A model generated the notes under the pieces. It was not told where the DNA came from, did not search any database, and saw nothing but the letters and a program-made list of their open reading frames with translations. Made by a program: the position numbers and the translations under genes. A stretch of 64,000 nucleotides of DNA from Vibrio chagasii (lineage in GTDB: Bacteria; Pseudomonadota; Gammaproteobacteria; Enterobacterales; Vibrionaceae), in the NCBI RefSeq assembly GCF_024347355.1, contig NZ_AP025466.1, positions 310,001 to 374,000 of the forward strand. The letters run 5' to 3'. Positions 1-8,720 of the stretch are shown here, one piece after another; position 1 is the first letter of the stretch; every line of letters starts with the position of its first letter.

Positions 1-1
1 G

Positions 2-679
2 AACCGCCGCATTCCTATCATTGCGTTGACTGCCAGTGTCATCGATGACGACATTCAAAAGTGTTTCGATGTGGGTATGGACGATTACGTGCCTAAGCCG
101 TTCAAATTCGAGATGTTAAAAGAGAAAGTGCTAACGGCAGTAGAAGCAATACCACTGCCGGCAACACACGATACACTGCCAAAGTTCAATTCGACAGTCC
201 CCCCTATCCACAGTGCCGCATCAGTGACGCAGGCACCTAAATTAGCCAGCGCAACCCAAACCATATTGCCTGAAGAACCAAAGGAAGAATTGATACCAAG
301 TAAGTCTGAAAAGATCCTCTTGGTAGAAGACAACCGCGTAAACCAGAAAGTAGCCTCGGTTATGCTTAAAAAAGCAGGTTATGCCTTTGAAATCGCGGAC
401 AACGGACAGATTGCCGTTGATATGTACCAGAGCGACAGCAGTTTCGACGTCATTTTGATGGACTGCATGATGCCTGTGATGGATGGCTTCACCGCAACCA
501 AGGAGATTAGAGAACACGAGAAAAACCTAGGCTTAACAAAGACTCCTATCATCGCGTTAACCGCCAGCGTTATCGACGATGATATTCAAAAGTGCTTTGA
601 TTCGGGAATGGATGGTTACGTTGCGAAGCCCGTAAGAAAAGAGAAACTATTCCACCAAATTGAAAGCGCGACTTGCTAG
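2..679 (+). CDS. Hybrid histidine kinase, C-terminal part with tandem receiver domains (5' end outside window)
   Basis: The frame is open to the left edge, so only the C-terminus of a larger protein is present. It holds the end of one receiver domain (ALTAS Thr motif, Lys in VPKPF), a linker of about 70 residues rich in Pro/Thr/Ala, and a complete second receiver: acidic pocket LLVEDN, phospho-acceptor Asp in ILMDCMMPVMDG, ALTAS, and Lys in VAKPV. Double receivers at a C-terminus are typical of hybrid sensor kinases; the kinase domain itself is not visible. The 3' end is followed after 9 bases by a PstS-like gene and then a porin, so the three probably form one operon in which the periplasmic protein could feed the sensor (inference). 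Confidence 0.85.
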   Translation, partial: NRRIPIIALTASVIDDDIQKCFDVGMDDYVPKPFKFEMLKEKVLTAVEAIPLPATHDTLPKFNSTVPPIHSAASVTQAPKLASATQTILPEEPKEELIPSKSEKILLVEDNRVNQKVASVMLKKAGYAFEIADNGQIAVDMYQSDSSFDVILMDCMMPVMDGFTATKEIREHEKNLGLTKTPIIALTASVIDDDIQKCFDSGMDGYVAKPVRKEKLFHQIESATC

Positions 680-688
680 GAGAAACCA

Positions 689-1165
689 ATGGATTGGAAG
701 AAAACAATAAAAACATTCCAGTGCAGAGCTGCGTTCATCGCCGTACTAGGGCTATTAGGAAGTCTACTTATTGTTAGCCCAGCTCATGCAGCGGAAGACT
801 ACGCCATATTCTCTTTAGACACAGAGTTTGAAGCGATTTCTATTAACAAAGCAAGAAAGCTATATCGAGGAAAAACCAAACGTCTTAACGGCAAACGTGT
901 AGAACTGTCAGATTGGCCTGAAAACAGTGCTGAAAGAGAGGAATTTTACCAACTATTACTTGGAAAGAACGCCGCTCAAATGAATGCTCATTGGGCCGGT
1001 TTATCTTTTTCAGGAAAAGCTCGTTATCCAAGAGAAATCAAAACGGCGTCAACAGACAGCTTAGTGGACTGGCTCGATGACAAACCAAACCGTATTGGTT
1101 ACTCCCCACTCTCTTCGGTACCTCAAAATGCCAACGTTCTCTACGTTATAAGTTCGGAGAAATAA
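689..1165 (+). CDS. Small PstS-like periplasmic protein
   Basis: A 158-residue protein with a signal peptide ending near AHA-AED. The mature part resembles the short phosphate-ABC-transporter-substrate-binding-like proteins common in Vibrio (one PstS lobe, much shorter than true PstS at about 320 residues), so transport is unlikely and a sensory or accessory role is more plausible. An AGGAGA ribosome-binding site lies just upstream of the ATG and overlaps the stop region of the preceding sensor gene. The following porin starts one base after its stop, so the two are translationally linked. The family call is by recollection of similar proteins; function is unknown. Confidence 0.65.
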   Translation: MDWKKTIKTFQCRAAFIAVLGLLGSLLIVSPAHAAEDYAIFSLDTEFEAISINKARKLYRGKTKRLNGKRVELSDWPENSAEREEFYQLLLGKNAAQMNAHWAGLSFSGKARYPREIKTASTDSLVDWLDDKPNRIGYSPLSSVPQNANVLYVISSEK

Positions 1166-1166
1166 C

Positions 1167-2234
1167 ATGAAAAGAATAATTACGTCAGTACTATGTGCTT
1201 CAATTGCTTCTCCGGCTTTCGCCATTATCGAACTCACCGATAACTTATCCTTGAGTGGCTTTGGCTCCACCTCTTGGGCAACATCTGACAACGATAATCC
1301 ATTGATTATTAATCGCGGATTTACCGATGAAAGTTGTTACGATTGCGATACGAGTTTCGGTGTCCAACTCGACTATTTCTACAACTCATTTAAAGCGTCG
1401 GTACAAGTTGTTAAAGCTCCTCAGTACGACTGGAGTGACCCGCAATTAGAATGGGCTTACCTTGGTTATGAATTCAATGATTTTGATGTCAGTATCGGGC
1501 GATTGAGACTGCCTCTCTTCCTTGCATCTGAGTACTACTATGTTGGGCAAGCCTACATGACGGCAAGGCCACCTACAGAAGTGTATAACGCCGTATTAGG
1601 TATAACCGCATTTAACGGGATTAAAGTCAGCTGGACTCATGATGTGAGTGATGAGGCAACGCTGTTACTCTCCCCTTTCTTTGGCGTAAAAGACAAAAAC
1701 GAAGTTGATTTTAATTCGAGTACAGAACTGGAATTTGAAACCAATCGCATGTTTGGTGCCAACCTTCAGTTAAGTGGAGAGAACTATCGTTGGAATTTGT
1801 CCTTCCTCGACTCCAACTTTGATCAGACCGTTAAGATTAAAAACGTTGGTGCGTTACCCACTGCAGACAATCAACACATCCAGCTTTGGTCTTTGGGTGC
1901 TGAGTATGAATTTGGTCAAGCGGTGCTATCAAGTGAAGGACAAATCAGTGACTTCTCTTCATCGATGTATGCAAGTCTAGGCTACAGATTGAATTCGTTT
2001 ACGCCTTATGTCGTTTATGGTGCTGAATTTGACTCAAACGAACACCTCACAGGCAACAGCTATTTGATTGGTATCGATTACGACGTATTGCCGAACGTTT
2101 CCCTCAATGGTGAGGTACAATACTTTGAAGCTCGTAAGACAAACGGCGCCTTTGTTGAAGACTTCTACCCGCTGGGTACTTTTGATGATAAAGATGCAGT
2201 GCTCTATACCATTATGCTGAGTTTCGTCTTCTAA
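1167..2234 (+). CDS. Outer-membrane porin-like beta-barrel protein
   Basis: A 355-residue protein with a signal peptide (MKRIITSVLCASIASPAFA). The mature sequence alternates polar and aromatic residues in short strands throughout and ends in the C-terminal Phe (LSFVF) typical of outer-membrane barrels. One CxxC pair (ESCYDCD) lies near residue 40. It probably forms an outer-membrane channel. It is the last gene of the sensor kinase / PstS-like / porin set; an insertion sequence begins 46 bases after its stop. The substrate cannot be told from sequence. Confidence 0.75.
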   Translation: MKRIITSVLCASIASPAFAIIELTDNLSLSGFGSTSWATSDNDNPLIINRGFTDESCYDCDTSFGVQLDYFYNSFKASVQVVKAPQYDWSDPQLEWAYLGYEFNDFDVSIGRLRLPLFLASEYYYVGQAYMTARPPTEVYNAVLGITAFNGIKVSWTHDVSDEATLLLSPFFGVKDKNEVDFNSSTELEFETNRMFGANLQLSGENYRWNLSFLDSNFDQTVKIKNVGALPTADNQHIQLWSLGAEYEFGQAVLSSEGQISDFSSSMYASLGYRLNSFTPYVVYGAEFDSNEHLTGNSYLIGIDYDVLPNVSLNGEVQYFEARKTNGAFVEDFYPLGTFDDKDAVLYTIMLSFVF

Positions 2235-2280
2235 CCTCTACTGAGAAAACACAAAACCAGTAAAGCGAAAAACCCAAGAC

Positions 2281-2305
2281 TGAAGTGACCCCGTAAAGTT
2301 GGACA
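2281..2305. repeat. IS terminal inverted repeat, left
   Basis: A 25-bp terminal repeat beginning TGAAGTGACCCC and ending AGTTGGACA. It matches the reverse complement of 3670-3694 at 21 positions. Confidence 0.85.
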
Positions 2306-2311
2306 TTTCTG

Positions 2312-3146
2312 TTAAGCGGCTTTCAAGGCCTGCGTTCGATATTCTATCGGAGTCAGGCCTTTTAGTTTCACTTTTATACGTTTGGTATTGTAGTACTCGA
2401 TGTATTCTTTAATTTGCTCTATCAGAGCATCTGCATCTTCAAAGCTTTGGTTGTGATACATCTCTGTTTTGAGTAAAGCAAAAAAGTTTTCAGCAACCGC
2501 ATTATCCAAGCAGTTACCTTTTCTCGACATGCTTTGCGTTAACCCACTCTCCGCTATCTTTTTCTGATACTGTCGATGGCGATATTGCCAACCTTGATCG
2601 CTATGTATAGTTGGGTTTCAGCTTTGATATAGCCTCCGCCAGCATATCCGTGACAAGCGGCAAGCAGGCATTTTTGGCCACTCTATAAGCAACCACCTCC
2701 CGAGTAAACAAGTCGACAACGGGAGACAAGTATACTTTCTGCTCTTTTACTTTGAACTCCGTGACATCAGTTACCCATTTTTCATCGGGTTGAGTCGCAC
2801 TAAAATCTCTTTCAAGCACGTTAGGAGCTGCTGTTCCAGACTCTCCTCGATATGAACGATACTTTTTAATCCTGACCGTCGATTTAAGGTTGAGCTGAGC
2901 CATAAGCCTTTGAACCGTTTTGTGATTAAGCATGAACCCCTGATTTTTTAGTTCCAAGTGAATACGGCGGTAGCCGTATCGTCCCTTATGCTCATGATAA
3001 ATTGACTTTATCAACCGCAGCTCACGTTCGTAGCTATTTGGGCGCTTGCTCGTTTGAGCCTGGTAATAAAAGACACTTTTTGCTAGCTGTAGAGTGTGCA
3101 GTAAGTGCTTTAACGGGTACTTGCTTTTAAGAGTTAGAGCTATCAT
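2312..3146 (-). pseudogene. IS3-family transposase OrfB, frameshifted
   Basis: The first reading frame (3146 down to 2601) contains the HTH_21-like region and the rve integrase core with the first catalytic Asp (KWVTDVTEF). It stops just after KLKPNYT. The protein continues in another frame: HSDQGWQYRH, carrying the second Asp, lies immediately downstream, and a frame starting at 2530 holds SRKGNCLDNAVAENFF with the catalytic Glu. The two parts differ by one net base (+1, or a loss of two). The break lies between the first and second catalytic Asp, so no complete DDE enzyme can be made without frameshifting. Probably inactive. Confidence 0.85.
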
Positions 3147-3648
3147 CGCTTTTTCTTTGTTCGACGTTTTTTTCCTGCTCCAACTCTTCCAACTTTTTTA
3201 GAACGGCATTCTCGGTTCGCAAGTAGACCAATTCCTCTTTTAGCTCCTCAAGTGTCATTTCATTATCAGGCTTAGTCGTACGTTGAGGGTGCTGTTTCAT
3301 TGAGGGTCTTCCTTTCTGGCGCATTTTGAGCCCTTTGATACCGAGCTCATTAAATCTTTTGAGCCAGACAGAGAGTATCCCAGGGGATGAGAGGTTTAAT
3401 ACTGCGCTAGTGTGCGTGAGAGACCATTTATTCGTCCACATTAAATTCAATGCTTTTCGCTTTGTCTGAGCAGAAGCAGCATGCTTAGTTGGTAAAAATG
3501 AATCAGTACCATGGATGGCAAAGACTTGAGCCCAATACCGTATCTGTCTTGAAGGGATTGAATATTGTTTTGCGAAGTAGCGAGATGACGTGCCATCTAA
3601 ATATTGCTTAGCAATGATACATTTTAGCTCTCGGCTATATTTGGACAT
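3127..3648 (-). CDS. IS3-family transposase OrfA
   Basis: A 173-residue protein with an N-terminal helix-turn-helix (about residues 1-60, MSKYSRELK...), a second HTH-like segment (WSLTHTSAVLNLSSPGILSVWLKRF) and a C-terminal leucine-zipper region (LEELKEELVYLRTENAVLKKLEEL), the usual OrfA layout of the IS150 subgroup. Its 3' end overlaps the orfB start by 20 bases. A heptamer A_AAA_AAC lies in frame near the end, but orfB is in the +1 frame relative to orfA, and a -1 slip there soon meets a TGA, so the usual -1 fusion would not work here. Confidence 0.85.
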   Translation of the reverse strand: MSKYSRELKCIIAKQYLDGTSSRYFAKQYSIPSRQIRYWAQVFAIHGTDSFLPTKHAASAQTKRKALNLMWTNKWSLTHTSAVLNLSSPGILSVWLKRFNELGIKGLKMRQKGRPSMKQHPQRTTKPDNEMTLEELKEELVYLRTENAVLKKLEELEQEKNVEQRKSDDSSNS

Positions 3649-3669
3649 AAAAAGACCTCCAATAATTGG

Positions 3670-3694
3670 TGTCCAACTATTGGGGGTCAGTTCA
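3670..3694. repeat. IS terminal inverted repeat, right
   Basis: Reverse complement begins TGAACTGACCCC and ends AGTTGGACA. It pairs with 2281-2305. Confidence 0.85.
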
Positions 3695-3731
3695 CTTTTT
3701 CACTGCTGGAGTACCGGTAACGTTCAGTGCA

Positions 3732-4826
3732 CTAGTTTTTGCCTGAATAACGGAAAGCCTCTCGAGTTAACTGGCTCAACTCTTCATCATCCATTTTGTT
3801 GTGCACCACGGTGATTCTGCCTAGATAAACCAAAGGTACTTCTGTTTGTCGGCCTTCCAAGTGAAACTTGATGGCTTCTGCAGTGGCAACCCCCAGATCA
3901 TCACTCATTCGCATTGGCGTTGCATCAAGCTCGTCAGATCGGATTTTCTCTATCTCTTTTGCGGTTCCACCCCAACCTGTCACATATATATCAGACAGCT
4001 TGTCTGCTTCGCCTAGCGCATCTACAGCGCCCATCGTCATTGCCGTGTTCGCATTATGAACCATAGTCACTTCTGGAAAGTTACCCAAGACCAACCGGAT
4101 CCCATCAGCACCACCAATTTTTTGATACTGCCCAAAATGCTCATAAACCGTTAACCAATCGCCCTTATCTTCAACACAATCAATAAACCCTTGAGAGCGT
4201 TGTGTATCTGTAATACCTGGAATACCTCGGTTAGCGGAAAACTCCACGTCGTTACCTAGCTCTTTGACCACGTGGTCACACAGCACCTCGGCTCCCATTT
4301 CACTGGAAAAATCAAACCAACTATCTGGTTGGTGAGTCCACTGTTCGTTTGGCGTGTGAAATGCCCAAATGAAGGTTTTAAAGTCAGAGGAAGCCGACAG
4401 TTTTTGGATATTACCGGCTTGTATATCCAACTCTGATGGTCCAAAAATGACAAAGTCATATGGTTTTTCAGAGCTGAGTACTTGCTCGGTGTATTGAGTT
4501 TGAAGTGAGTGTTCGATCTGCCTAGATGTAAATTCATCAATCTCAAATTTGAGCTGTAAGGCAATCAATCTTTCCTTCAACGCGATGAAATTACGTATCC
4601 AGAAATCAGAAATATCTGCACTTGGATAAATTAAAGCGATCCTTACGGGCTTTTCAGAAAATTTCGATGCTACAGAAATGGGCTCTCCGCTTACAGTCTC
4701 TTGAAATTTTTCAAGTTTTTCAAAATCACCGTCAGGCCTTTCCCCATCAGCGCTCACAGGCAGTGAAACCATAAAACAAGTAGTTAGAAGCAGAGGTAAA
4801 AGAATTTTATAATTTTGACCCAGCAT
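3732..4826 (-). CDS. LuxP-like periplasmic binding protein (AI-2 receptor paralogue)
   Basis: A 364-residue type I periplasmic-binding protein with a signal peptide ending near VSA-DGE. The start is placed at the ATG at 4826; a TTG 12 bases upstream is in frame. The C-terminal half follows LuxP of V. harveyi closely as I recall it: GAVDALGE, GWGGTAKEI, MRMSDDLGVATAEAIK and a REAFRYS ending. Of the LuxP AI-2 contacts, Ser79 and Trp82 (ISDFW), Arg215, Thr266 and Arg310 (MRM) appear kept, while Gln77, Asn159 and Asp267 appear replaced by Asp, Phe and Ala. It is therefore likely a LuxP paralogue with changed or lost AI-2 binding. No LuxQ gene is adjacent; it is divergent from another binding-protein gene that precedes a GGDEF-EAL gene. 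Confidence 0.75.
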   Translation of the reverse strand: MLGQNYKILLPLLLTTCFMVSLPVSADGERPDGDFEKLEKFQETVSGEPISVASKFSEKPVRIALIYPSADISDFWIRNFIALKERLIALQLKFEIDEFTSRQIEHSLQTQYTEQVLSSEKPYDFVIFGPSELDIQAGNIQKLSASSDFKTFIWAFHTPNEQWTHQPDSWFDFSSEMGAEVLCDHVVKELGNDVEFSANRGIPGITDTQRSQGFIDCVEDKGDWLTVYEHFGQYQKIGGADGIRLVLGNFPEVTMVHNANTAMTMGAVDALGEADKLSDIYVTGWGGTAKEIEKIRSDELDATPMRMSDDLGVATAEAIKFHLEGRQTEVPLVYLGRITVVHNKMDDEELSQLTREAFRYSGKN

Positions 4827-4907
4827 AAATGTTACCAAGTGTTTGAATATTTATTAACAATATTATAAATATAGAGAGGTAATAATTTAAAGACTTTTAT
4901 AGAGCTG
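4827..4907. promoter_or_regulatory. Divergent promoter region, LuxP-like / binding-protein genes
   Basis: An 81-base, strongly AT-rich spacer separates the two divergent starts and must hold both promoters. No unambiguous -35/-10 pair or operator could be assigned by eye. Confidence 0.4.
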
Positions 4908-6026
4908 ATGAATAGAATATTTCACTTTGCGAGTTTATTGCTTGCTATCACTTGCAGCTCAACGAGTTTTGCAGAGTATCCAGAGGACGTATTTTTCAAA
5001 TACGCCGAAAACAAAGTCACACGTGCCGTATCAAATCAAGTCATATGGGGAGGCCCAACGGAAGGTCCTGCCGTACGCCATGAAAAGAACATTATTTTTG
5101 TTGCGTCAGATCTGCGCAACGGGGGTGTCTATGGTGTAGGAAAAGGTTTATCGGAAGCGATGTCCAACATTGATTGGCACCTGCGTTTTATCGACGGTCT
5201 TGGCTCTGAAGTACGCCAAGGGGCAGCCATTAGAAAAGCGATAGGTTTTCAGCCAGATGCTATCGTGCTTGGTGGAATTGATGCTGTCCGACACCAGAAG
5301 ATCTTAAAACAAGCTCAAGATTTGGGAATTACTATCATTGGCTGGCACGCCACGGAGCTCGCAGGTGGAAACCCTGATATTGGTCTCTTCACGAATATCA
5401 CGACCGATCCATTAGATGTCGCTGAAGTTGCTGCGCTGCTTGCGATTGTTGACTCAGATGAACAAGCAAAAATAGTAGTATTCACAGATCCAAACTACGA
5501 AATTGCGATGATTAAGGCTAACGCTATGGTCGACACCATCAAGCAGTGTCGTAAATGTGATGTTCTGGAACTTATCTACCTTCCACTCGACCAAATCGAC
5601 CAAAAAATGCCTGCTACCTTGAAGATGCTAGAAAAAAAACACGGCGACAATATCACTCATATTTTGGCGATAAACGATCTGTACATCGACTATGCCATCC
5701 CCTCTTTAGAATCTAACCTAGAAGAAAATAAACTGATCCCAAACAACATTTCAGCGGGAGATGGTAGCAAAGCCGCCTACAAGCGAATCAACAAAGATCA
5801 GTTCCAATCAGCGACTGTTCCAGAGCCTTTATACCTGCAAGGTTGGCAAATCGTTGACGAACTCAACAGAGCATTCAATAGCATGCCACCGAGTGGTTAT
5901 TCTGCACCTGTTCACCTCGTAACTCCAAACAACGTCGCAGAGCTGATTAACAACGAAGCGACTGGCATTTATGACCCTAAAAATGGCTACCGTGAAGCAT
6001 ATCTGAATATTTGGAAGCCGCAATGA
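4908..6026 (+). CDS. Periplasmic sugar-binding-like protein (Peripla_BP_4 type)
   Basis: A 372-residue protein with a signal peptide (cleavage near SFA-EYP). It follows the type I periplasmic-binding fold of ribose/galactose-binding proteins: an early strand IIFVASDLRNGGVYGVGKG, then PDAIVLGGIDA, ITIIGWHAT, a second lobe with ILAINDLYIDYAI, and AGDGSKAAYKRI. No permease or ATPase genes are nearby. Its stop overlaps the ATG of the following GGDEF-EAL gene (ATGA), so it is very probably the ligand-binding partner of that membrane protein rather than part of a transporter. This is inferred by analogy with NspS-MbaA and LuxP-LuxQ. Ligand unknown. Confidence 0.75.
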   Translation: MNRIFHFASLLLAITCSSTSFAEYPEDVFFKYAENKVTRAVSNQVIWGGPTEGPAVRHEKNIIFVASDLRNGGVYGVGKGLSEAMSNIDWHLRFIDGLGSEVRQGAAIRKAIGFQPDAIVLGGIDAVRHQKILKQAQDLGITIIGWHATELAGGNPDIGLFTNITTDPLDVAEVAALLAIVDSDEQAKIVVFTDPNYEIAMIKANAMVDTIKQCRKCDVLELIYLPLDQIDQKMPATLKMLEKKHGDNITHILAINDLYIDYAIPSLESNLEENKLIPNNISAGDGSKAAYKRINKDQFQSATVPEPLYLQGWQIVDELNRAFNSMPPSGYSAPVHLVTPNNVAELINNEATGIYDPKNGYREAYLNIWKPQ

Positions 6027-8512
6027 AACTGAATCAAATAAACATTACCCAGCGCTTCATCATCTCCAACTTCATTTCGCTACTTATCGTAAGCCTTGCA
6101 GTGATCATGGTGATTCGCTCTTTATATTATGTCGAGTCGACACTTAAAAACGAAACCTCAACACATGTATCTGAATTGATTGTGAACTCAGAGATCAGCC
6201 GCCGAGTTTTCACGCTTACCTCTCGAGTGAAATTACTTGAACAGACCTTTTTGTTCAGTGAAAACACCTTATCAGAAGAAGCATTTAACGTTGACTACCA
6301 ACTTCAAAAGCTCAGAGATTTATCGACCAACGAAGGTTTTTCGCAAAAGATCGACGCGTTCATTGATAACTTCCATCGTTTCTTGGGTAGCTCACTTGCA
6401 CTCAATCGAATACTCAAGCAAACCAATCAAATAGATGCCACCTTAGCAGCACAATTGAACCAACTGGAGTTTGCGATTGCCGACAGCAAACTGAAGCACC
6501 TCAACCAACATGACTTTATTCGTTATAACAACGAGCTCGATCTCATGAACATGTTGAGAGAGTCCTTTCTTACTTCAGGAAAAATGGTCGGTGATATTCA
6601 TAGCCGCATTACGCCAGAAACAGAAAAAGTGCTTTTGATTAAAGTCGAAAAAGAGCTCGACATATTCTTACTGCACTTAGAAAACGTTGATATTGAGACA
6701 GCAGCAGTCATTGAACAGAAGAAACTCATTCAGAAAACAGTTAAACGCTATAACGCGGCGCTGAAACGAATTCGTGCCAACCTTGAGCAACGCTGGCTAG
6801 TGATGGCTTCGCTTTTAGATGCGCAAAGCGACTTGCTCGAAATGGTTGAGAACACGGAATCACGCGTTCAAAATCAAGCATTGGTGCTTACCGCTCAACT
6901 GGAAGAAGAGATCGGAGAATCACGACTTAACGCCATTATGATCAGTTTCTCTGCCGTTATCTTATCTCTACTACTGCTTAACTATGTGGTAAGGAATCAC
7001 ATTCAAAAACCACTGAATGCACTCAAGCACGGTTTTGACCGCTTAGAATCTGGTAGCTTAAGAGAACCTATCGCACTTGGCAGAAGCGATGAGTGGTCTC
7101 ATTTGGAGAAAGCCTACAATGACATGGCAGGAAGGTTGTCTGAAGCTTATCTAGAACTGACTGAAGAGAAAAAGAACTTCGACTTTCTCGCCCACCACGA
7201 CCCATTAACAGGGTTAGCGAACCGGCTGTTAGCCACAAAAAAGCTGGATGAAGAGATCAAACGTTCACGTGAACAGGATACCTGTTTCTTGCTCTTTTAT
7301 TTAGATATCGACGAGTTTAAAACGATTAATGACTCTCTCGGTCATGGACAAGGTGACAACCTACTTATCAATGTATCTAATATCCTAACCACCCTAGTTG
7401 GCCATAACGGCTTTGTTGCACGAATGGGCGGTGACGAGTTTATGGTCGTGTTCTCTAACATCAGCTTAAGTGAAGGCGAACAGCTGGCAGAGCGTTTAAA
7501 CCAGTCACTTCGTAAGCCTTACTATACCGAAGACAACTCAATATTTGTTGCAGCCAGTATCGGCGTATGTGAATACCCCACTCATGGCGCTAACGGTGAA
7601 ACTTTAGTTCGAAACGCCGACACCGCCATGTATCATGCTAAGCGTAATGGCAGAGACCAGTACCGCGTTTATGCCGATAAGATGACCCACGAAGTGAATG
7701 ATCTCATCGAAACTAACATGGGTCTGCATCAAGCGGTTGCGAACGATGAATTAGAAGTATTTTTCCAACCAAAAGTCGATTTAGATTCGCAAGAGATCAT
7801 TGGGGCTGAAGCACTTGTTCGTTGGCAACACCCGAAGCTCGGTCTACTTCCACCAGTGGCTTTTTTGGAAGTGGCCGAAAAGAGTGACCTGATTATCGAC
7901 ATCGATAAATGGGTATTTAAGAAAGTGGCGAACCTGATTACTGAATGGCAGCGCTCTGGAATCAATTTAGAAAGGGTGACTTTCTCTATCAACTTCTCTG
8001 CACGAATGTTTTACATGACCGACCTTGCGGAACAACTTCAAGTCATACTCGATGAAACCGACTGTAAACCGCATCAGTTGCTACTTGAGATAACAGAAAG
8101 AGATATGATGCGAGACTTCGAAACCTGTTCGAGAACCATAGAAGTGCTTCATTCCAAAGGTTATAAGATCGCAATAGATGATTTTGGTACCGGATATTCA
8201 TCTCTTTCGGTACTAAAAAACCTCTCCGCTGACTGCGTTAAGTTAGACCGTAGTTTTATCGAAGACATCAACTCATCCAAGGTCGATTACGAGATCACAT
8301 GTGCAGTGTTAAAACTTGCGCAGATACTTGATTTTTCAGTCATAGCAGAAGGACTTGAAACACAAAGCCATGTAAAAACATTACGTCAGATAGGTTGTAA
8401 ATATGCGCAAGGCTATTTCTTTGCTCGACCATTGCCTATTGATGATTGGATCTCTTACTTTATGGGAAGTTATAGTTTAACAAGCAAACACCTCACCAGT
8501 ACAAAAAGTTAA
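6023..8512 (+). CDS. Membrane GGDEF-EAL c-di-GMP protein with large periplasmic domain
   Basis: 829 residues from the ATG at 6023, which overlaps the previous stop. Layout: transmembrane helix about 13-35, a periplasmic helical domain of about 270 residues, transmembrane helix about 300-322, a HAMP-like segment (ESGSLREPIALGRSDEW), GGDEF domain with intact GGDEF at 469-473, and EAL domain with intact EAL at 596-598, plus DDFGTGYSS and QGYFFARPL. No RxxD inhibitory site is seen before GGDEF. Both diguanylate cyclase and phosphodiesterase activity are possible. The overlap with the binding-protein gene suggests the periplasmic domain reads the liganded state of that protein (inference). Confidence 0.9.
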   Translation: MKLNQINITQRFIISNFISLLIVSLAVIMVIRSLYYVESTLKNETSTHVSELIVNSEISRRVFTLTSRVKLLEQTFLFSENTLSEEAFNVDYQLQKLRDLSTNEGFSQKIDAFIDNFHRFLGSSLALNRILKQTNQIDATLAAQLNQLEFAIADSKLKHLNQHDFIRYNNELDLMNMLRESFLTSGKMVGDIHSRITPETEKVLLIKVEKELDIFLLHLENVDIETAAVIEQKKLIQKTVKRYNAALKRIRANLEQRWLVMASLLDAQSDLLEMVENTESRVQNQALVLTAQLEEEIGESRLNAIMISFSAVILSLLLLNYVVRNHIQKPLNALKHGFDRLESGSLREPIALGRSDEWSHLEKAYNDMAGRLSEAYLELTEEKKNFDFLAHHDPLTGLANRLLATKKLDEEIKRSREQDTCFLLFYLDIDEFKTINDSLGHGQGDNLLINVSNILTTLVGHNGFVARMGGDEFMVVFSNISLSEGEQLAERLNQSLRKPYYTEDNSIFVAASIGVCEYPTHGANGETLVRNADTAMYHAKRNGRDQYRVYADKMTHEVNDLIETNMGLHQAVANDELEVFFQPKVDLDSQEIIGAEALVRWQHPKLGLLPPVAFLEVAEKSDLIIDIDKWVFKKVANLITEWQRSGINLERVTFSINFSARMFYMTDLAEQLQVILDETDCKPHQLLLEITERDMMRDFETCSRTIEVLHSKGYKIAIDDFGTGYSSLSVLKNLSADCVKLDRSFIEDINSSKVDYEITCAVLKLAQILDFSVIAEGLETQSHVKTLRQIGCKYAQGYFFARPLPIDDWISYFMGSYSLTSKHLTSTKS

Positions 8513-8539
8513 CTTTGAGAAGTTTTTACTCCCATTTCA

Positions 8540-8568
8540 GGCCCCAGCATAAGTGAGCACCAGGGGCC
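8540..8568. repeat. Inverted repeat GGCCCC / GGGGCC after the GGDEF-EAL gene
   Basis: Perfect 6-bp GC arms with a 17-base loop, about 30 bases after the stop. There is no T-tract, so it is only a possible RNA structure. Confidence 0.3.
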
Positions 8569-8720
8569 ACACCATCCTTATGTGAGCAAAAAATGCAAAG
8601 GTGATATACTCAGCAATTAGGTTTAAGTTAAGTTTCGGTGAATTTTACCAAATGGAGAGAAGGCAACTTGAAAAACTTCGTTTTGCGTGAGATTGTAAAA
8701 TATCTCACACCAATAACTGT

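Larger units (their letters stand above)
2281..3694 (-). mobile_element. IS3-family insertion sequence (IS150-like), decayed
   Basis: The element spans about 1.41 kb, bounded by imperfect 25-bp inverted repeats (21 of 25 matching) at 2281-2305 and 3670-3694. Both begin TGAA and share TGACCCC and AGTTGGACA blocks. Inside, on the minus strand, are an orfA with helix-turn-helix and leucine-zipper regions and an orfB with the DDE integrase fold broken by a frameshift. The flanks (GAC on the left, CTT on the right) show no target-site duplication. It sits between the porin and the LuxP-like gene, 37 bases from the end of the latter. Confidence 0.88.

Noticed and set aside
2276..3699. Target-site duplication flanking the IS
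   Set aside because: The flanking bases on the two sides do not match.
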